From contig WTXG01000056.1 of assembly GCA_022496185.1 (NCBI GenBank), forward strand, positions 1 through 64,000: a stretch of 64,000 bases of DNA, read 5' to 3'. Position numbers and translations under genes: made by a program. Below, piece after piece: positions 56,159-64,000 of the stretch. A model generated the notes under the pieces. The model worked only from the letters and a program-made list of their open reading frames with translations. It was not told where the DNA came from and made no database searches. How positions within the stretch are numbered: position 1 is the first letter of the stretch; every line of letters starts with the position of its first letter. Source of the DNA: Multifurca ochricompacta. Lineage: Eukaryota > Basidiomycota > Agaricomycetes > Russulales > Russulaceae.

Positions 56159-58783
56159 CTATTGCACTTCAACGTAAGCCGCTGCAAAAAAGGAGGAAGG
56201 AAGGAAGCCTCTCGATCAGCCTGCACGTTCACACAAGGACAACTACACGGTTTTACCTGGGAACAATCCAACATTTCCATGTTGGTCACTGCCAGTCCAC
56301 CAATCATCCGAGATAGCTTCTATCCCAACGATCCGGTCACCCTCGTGGAATGATATTTCATTATCCTCCGCTGCGTCATAGCTAAGCCAAAAAAAAAAAG
56401 AAAAAAAGAAAAAAAAATCAGAGAGAAAAAAGGATCTTCAAGGAGGTTGGTTTGGGCCGGGCCAAGCTTACTCGTATAATGCGATCGCAACTACACCTTC
56501 ATCTACAGCGCGCGTAGGCTCTGGTTTCGGCACTGCGGCAACTGGAGCGGGTGGTGGCGGTGGAGGTGGTGGTGGTGGTGGTGGTGGTGTTGGAGGTGCT
56601 GCCTCAACTTCCGGCTCTGGTTCAGGCTCCGCGGGCGTCTCAACGAGGGCAACATAAGTTGCTGGGAAAAGTCCGCTCCGTGTGCCGTCCACATTGGTAC
56701 CAAACCACCAATCTTCGTCTTCCTGAACGATCTGTACAATAAGCTCTCCCTCAAAAAGGGACAGTTCGTTATCCTCTGTGGCCTTGTGAGAGATAGCGAT
56801 AGATTTAAAGTTCCATCAGTCAACGCGAAGGTGGGTGAACAAAAGGGGGGGGGGGGGGAGGGACTGCTACATACTTCATAATCATACTGAGCGATGGCTG
56901 TAAGTCCTTGATCCCCCACGGTGGGAACGGGAACGGGAACGGGAACGGGACCTGCTGCTTCGGGTTCATGCACACTTAGTTGTGCCAACTGCGAAGCAAT
57001 GTGTTCAGTCAGTACATGATCATCATCGACCAGAACCGGAGTGAAAGGGGGAGGGGGACCAACCTGGGCAACAGGGACAACCGGAGGCGGTGGAGGCGGA
57101 GGTGGTGGCGGGGGAGGCGGAGGCGGGACCACGAATTCTGGCTCTGGTTCGGTTTCGGGCTCAAGCACAACCGGCGGACGACTCGCTGCTGGCGGTGGCG
57201 GGGCGGTGGCGGTGGCGGTGGAGGCGGTGGAGGCTACGCGGGTCTCTCAACTCGAATACGGGGAGGACACTCTGTGAAGGATTTACATACCGCAAGCTCT
57301 TCCTCAGGTTCAGGTTCAGGCTCCCGAGATGCGCTGGCGATTTCTGCTCCAGCGACAACGCCAACAGTGGCGCGGCGGTAGTAGTGCCCCATCTTCCTGT
57401 GGTAGATACGGGCTGGATTGTTCGTGTGACTACCGGAGCGACAGCGGCGCGACTGGCAGCGGCTTCCTCTTCGGCACGCTTCTTTGCCAAAGCCTGACGT
57501 TCGCTCCAAGTCAATTTGCCGCCAGATCCCCCCGCTGGACGCGGTAGAGGAGTCGACTGGGTAGCCGACGCGGCCTGTGCGCGTGCTTCGAATGGATTGT
57601 TGAGTTTTTTAGGAGGAGGAAGCGCAACAGGCGTGTACGCGGTGCCCTGTACAAAATGTCCAATGTCCGATTTATTTGTTGAGGGGGGGAGGGGCACGAT
57701 TATATTACGTAAGACTCACAACAGGGCCGATACGATCTTCGTCCGAGGGCTTTGTAGGAACGTTCGAGCTGGAGACAGTTGCGGAATGAGCCGGCGCCAA
57801 GCGCGGAGTGGCCGCAGTAACATTTGGGGGAGGTCGTGAGGCTGTAGGCGGAGGCGGGGGCGGTGTAGCAATAACAGTCGGTTTTGGCGCATCCCAGGCA
57901 CCGACGGGTGCCCGAGCCGCAGCTCCTGCACTGCCAACAACTGCGGTACGGACAATCGAAGCTGATGAAGCCGGTGTAACAACGATTGAGGCCGCTGTGC
58001 TGTTGCTGCGGTTGGTCGGGGGCAGAAGGTATGGTAGGTTTGGGAGGCGCAGGAGCTGCCGCACTACGTATAGCAGCGATATCGACTTTCCCGACCGGGG
58101 TATAACTCGTGCCTACGGGAGCGATCGGTTCAAACTTGCGCACTTGTTCATTATGAGCGGAGTATCTCGCGCCGGAAGCGGCTTCCACACGCGACATGAT
58201 CAAGGATGGGGTTACATCAGACTTTTTTTCGTGAGACGTGAGAAATAGATGAAGATCAGACGCGATTTTCCTTCTTCCATTGGACAAAGAGCGGACGAAC
58301 CTCATTTCGAGCGCTGATTACGACGTGCGTCCCGCGGAAGAAGCGGGCGACGGCGGACGAGTGCGTATGAAACAGTCCCTTCTTCGCCTCCGGAACACCA
58401 TCTCCGCACCAATTAATTTGAACAAACTTGGGCAGTTTGGTCTGTCGAAATGGCAAGCGAAAGGAATTTAATCGAGGGGTCCTCCTGGAGCTGGCCACTT
58501 AAAGTAAAGCTCACGTTCGGATCAGTTACCCGGGCAAAGGCATATTGGATCCTGTAAGAGATTGTGTGAGAGGTTTTTAAATGGGACAAGGTAGAATGTG
58601 CATTCACCTGCCATCGGAGAATTCCTCCTCAAGATCTTCAAGACCATTCCCTGTGGACTGTACTCTGAGATCATTAGAGGCTTTCTCGTAAGTGAGGATG
58701 ACCCAATCTATCCCGCGTGAATTGAGGACATCTTGATAGGCCTTTGTTATATCTGAACTTGATAGATTGACTTGTAGAGACAT
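56159..58783 (-). CDS. ABP1: ABP1/drebrin-like actin-binding protein (ADF-H, Pro-rich linker, two SH3)
   Basis: Starts at 58783 (MSLQVNLSSSDITKAYQDVL). The ADF-H domain spans exons 58608-58783, 58515-58551 and one starting at 58441 (EEEFSDGRIQYAFARVTD, KLPKFVQINWCGDGVPEAKK, RFFRGTHVVISARNE). A Pro/Ala-rich linker follows with a short helical KLTWSERQALAKKRAEEEAA. Two C-terminal SH3 domains are GLTAIAQYDYE...ELSLFEGELI...DWWFG...GLFPATYVALV and GVVAIALYDYDAAEDNEISF...DDWWTG...GLFPAAYVEVQ. The end at 56159 comes from a last exon that splices after GLFPA. By homology it links endocytic actin patches to Arp2/3 and SH3 ligands. Two homopolymers (G5 at about 58018 and, as the complement, G4 near 57388) appear miscounted by one base. 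Confidence 0.88.
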
Positions 58784-58875
58784 TTGTCGTCTCTCAGGTG
58801 TGTTGTCGATAACTTGAAAGGTGAAAGTGAGTGAGTGAGCGATTAAGATTAAGCGTTAAGGGTTACCAAATAGGA

Positions 58876-58907
<32 letters not shown>

Positions 58908-59111
58908 ATCATCAGCATCATCTAAATAGATTAGATTAGATTAGATGAATTCATCTCTTCTTGCTTGCTCGGTTCCGTATCGGTTCTATTCACGCAACAT
59001 TTGCCTGAAATACTTCTTTCGTATGATGGTCCCCTCCTTCCTTTCCTCGTCCTCCCCCCCCCGGTGATAATCAAGATTGTTAGCAACCCATCCCTACTGA
59101 ATACGGGCTTT
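58784..59111. other. Divergent promoter region
   Basis: Between the ABP1-like gene (minus) and the SRPBCC-like gene (plus). Contains an ATT microsatellite (58876-58906) and gattagatta repeats (58930-58943). Confidence 0.5.
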
Positions 59112-59735
59112 ATGTTCACCATCAGATCTTCGAGCCTCATTAAAGCTCCCAAGCAAAAGGTTTGGGACACTCTAATCGACTTTGAGTCTTACAACGAATG
59201 GTATGTACTGTCTTTATTTTATTTTTTCAAAGCTGCTAGACATAATCATAATTCACAGGAATCCATATATGTATGTACTCACTCACCACCCTTTCTCACT
59301 CTCACCGCAAGACCGACATTCCACAGACGAAAGCAAGAGATCATCAACGAGCATGACAAGAGTCCCTCGGCCACTCAAATACCCGCACCAGGTCGCCGCA
59401 TCCGCATCCACACTAACTTACCCCCAACCATGGTCGACGATGAAAACAAGAAGCCATTCACAACGGGCGAAATCCTGACGCATGTAGATGATGAGGCCTT
59501 CCGGCTGGCGTGGCGCTTTGCGACGCCAGCGCACTGGCTGATCAACGCGGAGCGCTGGCAAGTCTTGCGAGACGATGAGTCACGCCCAGGTGGTCAAACG
59601 ACGGTATATGAGACATGGGAGACCTTTGGAGGTTTACTGGCCCTCCTTATCTGGTTATTCATGGGCACGAAGCTCCAGGTTGCGTTCGACGCCATGGGGA
59701 GTTCGTTGAAGGATCGAGCTGAGCGTGTGGCCTGA
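59112..59735 (+). CDS. SRPBCC (START-like) fold protein, copy 1
   Basis: Exons 59112-59200, 59259-59270 (a 12-nt micro-exon) and 59327-59735; 169 aa. The first residues MFTIRSSSLIKAPKQKVWDT match the start of Polyketide_cyc/SRPBCC proteins, then LIDFESYNEW joins NPYI and RKQEIINEHDKSP, GRRIRIHTNLPPTM, FRLAWRF, VYETWETFGGLLALL and LKDRAERVA. The fold binds hydrophobic ligands; ligand and pathway are unknown. The first intron has a normal gtatgt donor. It is paralogous to 62834-63487. Confidence 0.8.
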   Translation: MFTIRSSSLIKAPKQKVWDTLIDFESYNEWYVLSLFYFFKAARHNHNSQESIYVCTHSPPFLTLTARPTFHRRKQEIINEHDKSPSATQIPAPGRRIRIHTNLPPTMVDDENKKPFTTGEILTHVDDEAFRLAWRFATPAHWLINAERWQVLRDDESRPGGQTTVYETWETFGGLLALLIWLFMGTKLQVAFDAMGSSLKDRAERVA

Positions 59736-61105
59736 TAGAGAGAGAGAGAAAAAACGGGTGATGGGTGCTCTGAGAACCGCGACCTTGCTACGATATAATA
59801 ACCCAAAATTTATGTTTTTGAGAAAATGCCCTCTTTTGTAAACTGTGCGGAAATGCAACTCAGCATACAAGACGAGAGGCAAGCAAGGGTGCCAGAAGTT
59901 TGAAGTTTGGTTCTTCGGGTGTGTCTGTCGGCTCGACAATTCATCTGTTTGTATAAGTTCAAGGCGACTAGGTACACGAGCGGGTGCATTGAAACAATCA
60001 AGTCAATTGCCATTCCTTGCTCTGCGGATGCGGCCATGAACGATTTAAAGCTCTGACTCAGCCATTGATATTATTCGGAACAGGCGGAAAGAGATCTAGA
60101 GGGCACACTCGTCAGGGAACACGAACGAGTGGAGTATTGGTGTCAGTACGTAGAACCGGCCATGGCGCTATCAGTATTGAATAGATAGATGAAAAGTGAT
60201 CCTACAGTGAGCGATCATGAAGAGTTGAGCTCAGTCGACGTGTAATCCCAGGTACAGTAGCACCGGCTTGGACGATTTATAAGGGAAAGACGAAGGCGAT
60301 GAGAATTCAATTCCCTCTCGGCACTGTCGAACACAGCGTCCATTCACTTTGTGCGTATCTCTGTTTCATTTCCAGGCGTGCGCATAGGCACTCGAAGATC
60401 GTTCGAGACGTGTAATTTCATTCGAAGTTATTTTTTATTTACTGAAAATATGTTAGCGGGATATCTGGACTTCATTTTCTGGGCTTCGACTTAGAAGATT
60501 AAGAATATGATTAAGTGCACATGTCAGTGAAGAAAAAAGTGGGGTCGATCAGGATGGATAATCGCATGGCAGGCGTGGTAGAATCTTGGTAACTAACTAA
60601 GAACATTATTATTATTGTTATTGTGAGCCCCGTTGTTACCATCAACTCTTCATAGATTTTCTATGAATGAACAGAGGGCTTCCACCCGGCTCTCATTATG
60701 GGAACTCTTTATTGTTTTCATTGTGTGGTAATAAGATGTTCTTATTGTCTCTCTTTCTCGCTCGAATAATCGAACATGGCCTTTAAGTCCCCCCCCCCCC
60801 CCAACATACTCGACATCTCACTCAACTAATTCGCAACCACAAATAATCCTCCTGACGACTCTCTGCTTTCTGCTCTGTTGCACTCTGTCTCCTTTTGTCT
60901 TGGTTAGTGGCATTGTGTATCGAATCTGCTAAACCCGCTCTTTGACCGTTATTCTAGATCGCATCTCGTACTCGTTTCCTCGTAATTGTGTCTTTTCAGC
61001 TCCGCCTCTCTTGCTGTTCTCTTGTAAGAAACTTGCTTTGACCCATGGCCTTTCCGTGTTTCTGACATTTTTCCAGACCTCCATTCACTTTACAATCTCT
61101 TTATA
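59736..61105. other. Intergenic, partly duplicated downstream of the second SRPBCC copy
   Basis: Segments around 60170-60290 (gaatagatagatgaaaagtg, taatcccaggtacagtagca) recur at 63880-63970 with substitutions. This shows that the duplication unit extends well past the coding region. No gene is supported. A C14 run lies at about 60789. Confidence 0.5.
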
Positions 61106-62527
61106 ATGATGCCCGCCCACGTTACCCATAAGCCTACATACGAATTTCTTGCTTACCCTCCCTCACCCCGGGTTCGACCAACCGAGCCACTCCCACCGAC
61201 ACCTGGAGTGTGGACCACCACCAGTACCTTCTCACGCCGCATTCTAGCACTAAATCTAGTATTTCTGACTGGATAGCACGCGTTATACCTGGTTCACCTG
61301 CGCCTCCCAATTCTGCGTCTTGTCTCTCGTTCACTGATACCCCCACTCCCGACGCAAAGGTCCAGAGCCCTGATCTGCACACACACGGATACGCCTACGC
61401 GATCATCCCACTTCCAGTCACACCTCACACCGCCGCTCCGTATATGTACACTTCCTCCACCGCAGAAGGAGATAGGCATTACAAGATGCTCACTCTCTCC
61501 TCCTCGACGCGCCAACGCAAAACGTCCACTCCATCGGCCGGTCCGCCTCTCCTCTAACGCCAACGCCAACCAAAAAAAAGGGTCTCATGCGTTTCTTGCG
61601 CCCTCGACCTCATCCCCATTCGCGCTCCACAACGCATACATCACCAACAACTTCTCCTTTCACCCGCACGCGCAAAAAAACCCCACGTCCATCTTCCCCG
61701 ACTTCGCCAACGACTCAGGCCTTCCGTATCGCGCACAAAAAACGCGCTCAGTATGCACAACATGGCGCACTCCCGCTCCCGCTTGACTCGGAAGTCGCAC
61801 TCATGCAATATGTAGACGGTGGCTCACGCGCGAACGCCGCGAGGCGCTTGGCCGGAGATGCCTACTACACCGACGGGGCGGGGGTCATTTACGCGGATGA
61901 GGCAGAAGCGGGGGAATGTCTCCCACTTTTACTACTCGCCACGAATGAACCTAGCACTGCCTTGGAGAGCGCAGAGCTAGATGTTATGCCTCCTGCTTCT
62001 GCTGCTTTTGGGGGGCTGCCCAGTGCGCTCTCTGGTGGGTTCGAATTCTCCCCATCCGCGCCACCTTCTCCATCGGGGCTTGCCTGGAGCACGCCAGTAG
62101 AAATCTCACCCACCACCTGTATTCAGTCCTCTTTTCCTTCTTCCCATAGCGCGTTATTCTCTATCCCCGCCCGTGCACGACTCGGACTTGGATTTGGACT
62201 TGGCACCATTGAGGGACTCGGACGCGGAGGGGATAGTGGCATGCCCGCGTACCTACACACCACCATGTCTTCCTCCCTCGTCACCTCTCAACCGGAGACC
62301 CCCACCCAGCTCTGGGTTCTTCACTGTCACTGCCATTGCCACTTGCACGATCGGCAGAGACGGTGATGACGAGGTCGACACCGCCGTGTAAGAAGCAAAG
62401 GAGACGGCCCACGCCACTCGCATTGTCAGTGCCGGCTCAGCGGGCGATGATAATTGGAGGGTTTGAGGACTCGTTTATGCCAGCTTCGCACGCTCCTGCT
62501 CTGCATGTGGGGAGGGAGGAAATATAA
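61106..62527 (+). CDS. Conserved basidiomycete protein of unknown function, several frame breaks
   Basis: Starts MMPAHVTHKPTYEFLAYPPS, continues in other frames (TKSSISDWIARVIPGSPAP, then RPRPHPHSRSTTH) and has the conserved block AHKKRAQYAQHGALPLPLDS followed by EVALMQYVDGGSRANAARRL and a D-rich VIYADEAEAGECLPLLLL (61730-61940). The C-terminus is Pro/Ser-rich; a natural end (FEDSFMPASHAPALH, stop at 62525-62527) lies in another frame after about 62340. The PLDSEVALMQ.VDGG block recurs in Agaricomycete proteins of unknown role. At least three one-base shifts (near 61245, the A8 run at 61571 and near 62340) are needed, and the introns are unresolved, so limits are approximate. Confidence 0.55.
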
Positions 62528-62833
62528 AGGGAGAAAAGCAAAATGATCGATCGAGCGCGCCACGAATTTCACGTTTATTTGTTTGTTAAAGTTTCCCCCA
62601 AAATCCGCTACTGTATTTTTAATATCTTATTTTTCTTGTATTGGCCACAATTTTGTTGTACTACTACATGTTACCTCACCGTCTCACCGTGGAATGATGA
62701 TTGATTGATTGATTTAATTTAATTTAAATTACTTACATACATACAATCATCACGTGAGTTGTTGCCTAACTAATAAGTCAACCACAAGTCCACTTCAAGT
62801 TTGGTCACGCCACCTCCCCCCAGCCAGCCAAAG

Positions 62834-63487
62834 ATGGGTCTCATATTCTCATTCACCATCAGATCTTCAATCTCCATTGATGTTCCCAGGCAGAAAGTTT
62901 GGGACACATTAATCGACTTTGAGTCCTACACCGAATGGCACGTAATCCCTCCTTATACTATAATCTTTTGTTTCCAAGCTGTTAGACCCAATTTACAGGA
63001 ATCCATATATGTATGTACTCACTCACCACCCTTTCTCATTCTCACCGCGAGGCCAATAACGCAACCGACATTGCACAGACGAAGGCAAGAGGTCATCAAC
63101 GAGCATGACAAGAGTCCCTTGGCCTCTCAAATAGCCGTGCCAGGTCGCCGTATCCGCCAGCGAGTCAACATACCTCCGACCATGGACGATACAGGCAAAC
63201 CATTCACGACGGAAGAAATCCTGACGCATGTCGACGATGAGGCATTCCGGCTGGCGTGGCGCTCTGCAAGGACCGCGCGCTGGCTTCTCACCGCTGAGCG
63301 CTGGCAAGTCTTGCGAAACGGCGGGTCAGTCCCGGGTGGTCAACAAACAACAACTACATATGAGACGTGGGAGTTCTTCGGAGGGTTATTGGCCCCTCTT
63401 ATCTTGTTATTCATGGGCACGAATCTCCAGGTTGCGTTCGATGCTATGGCGCGAGCGCTGAAAGATCGAGCTGAACGTGTAGGCTGA
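62834..63487 (+). CDS. SRPBCC (START-like) fold protein, copy 2, with a GC-AG first intron
   Basis: Exons 62834-62937, 62999-63010 (12 nt) and 63079-63487; 174 aa. It reads MGLIFSFTIRSSISIDVPRQ, WDTLIDFESYTEW, RQEVINEHDKSP, GRRIRQRVNIPPTMD, FRLAWRSARTARWLL and ALKDRAERVG. Exon structure, including the micro-exon, equals copy 1. The first intron starts gcacgt where copy 1 has gtatgt, so this copy relies on a GC donor. The coding frame is intact and divergence from copy 1 is moderate, so both may be functional. Confidence 0.8.
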   Translation: MGLIFSFTIRSSISIDVPRQKVWDTLIDFESYTEWHVIPPYTIIFCFQAVRPNLQESIYVCTHSPPFLILTARPITQPTLHRRRQEVINEHDKSPLASQIAVPGRRIRQRVNIPPTMDDTGKPFTTEEILTHVDDEAFRLAWRSARTARWLLTAERWQVLRNGGSVPGGQQTTTTYETWEFFGGLLAPLILLFMGTNLQVAFDAMARALKDRAERVG

Positions 63488-64000
63488 TAGAGAAATAAAC
63501 AGTGTTGTGTACTGTTTTGTTGTTTGTTAGGCTATGTGAGTTATAGGCGCTCTGAGAGCTACGATGTAACCCCACGCCTATTGTTTGGGTTTTCAATAGT
63601 TTTTTTTCTAAAAAAAAAAAAAAGAGCCCCCTCCTCCCTCCGGGCAAATGGCGTAGGGCTCCCTTCGGAGAATTCGTTAAGGGATTGAGAGTTTTAGTGC
63701 CACATTAGAAAGAAATAAGCAAGGAAGCCAGAAGCTGAGTTACGCAAATCCTGGCTCTGTCTGCAACACGAGCGACGACGCGGATTCCCGAAGGGCAGAG
63801 GGCGGGTGGACGTACTGAGTCACCCGTCACAGACACGTTCTAGTCAAATACTGCCAGGATCGCAAGGAAATCAGTTTTGAATAGACAGATGAAAGCGATC
63901 ATTTTTGTGAAGCCCAAGAAACGCTGCTCGTAATCCCATGGGTATAGCAGCACCAGCGTAGATGGTCCATATGGAGGCTCAGGCAGAAATGAGCCGCTCT
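63488..64000. other. Downstream flank of SRPBCC copy 2
   Basis: Resembles the flank of copy 1 at 59740-60300 (ggcgctctgagagctacgat; gaatagacagatgaaagcga). Poly-A run at about 63610. No gene. Confidence 0.5.

Noticed and set aside
56551..57497. Gly-rich and Arg/Trp-rich open frames on the plus strand
   Set aside because: They are antisense to the proline-rich linker and SH3 region of the ABP1-like gene.

Overview
The window is nuclear DNA of a filamentous basidiomycete, most likely an Agaricomycete. Introns are short (about 45-90 nt) with gtatgt/gtgagt donors, and several genes match families known mainly from mushroom-forming fungi: the DUF3638/DUF3645 giant protein, MLKL-like/NB-ARC/TPR receptors, UstYa-like proteins, and Ser/Pro-rich coiled-coil proteins. 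The species cannot be named from sequence alone.

Left part (1 to about 37,205) is a transposon graveyard holding two host-gene islands. The first (about 3,086-11,063) is a decayed DUF3638/DUF3645 gene split by two hAT-type insertions, one of which carries a third element. The second (12,593-15,557) is an apparently intact NLR-like receptor with 5 introns; the 3' 60 percent of it has almost no CpG. Directly downstream sits a full-length, apparently intact Ty1/copia element (15,696-20,953; matching 403-bp LTRs, TATCA target duplication, half-tRNA-iMet primer site). From 21 to 37 kb the sequence is a layered pile: a foldback element, tRNA-derived SINEs, an older copia with CGN-to-TGA stops, a 2.65-kb near-perfect palindrome of LTR plus Tc1 sequence, a second Tc1-like element, a 1.45-kb hAT-like element inserted exactly across a Tc1/copia junction, and two decayed relatives of the young copia with MITE and SINE insertions. 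Target duplications give the order of these events.

Right part (about 37,205-64,000) is gene-rich and CpG-normal: a PIN-like auxin-efflux-carrier family transporter, a GNAT acetyltransferase, two UstYa-like genes tail to tail, a multi-pass membrane protein, a membrane-anchored basidiomycete protein, a 48-aa secreted peptide, a large coiled-coil/low-complexity protein, an FMP52/TIP30-like NAD(P)-binding protein, an ABP1/drebrin-like actin-binding protein (ADF-H plus two SH3), and two tandemly duplicated SRPBCC-fold genes flanking a conserved basidiomycete unknown. Several of these genes need one-base corrections, mostly at homopolymer runs, which points to consensus errors rather than decay.

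The most unusual signal is in the LTRs. Three LTR types in full, and one in part, carry the same architecture just downstream of a TATA-like box: exon-like E1, a GT-AG intron-like segment, exon-like E2, a short spacer, then a second copy of E1 joined directly to E2 as if the intron had been spliced out. A related LTR has only the joined form. This suggests that spliced and unspliced versions of the 5' leader are both written into the LTR during reverse transcription.
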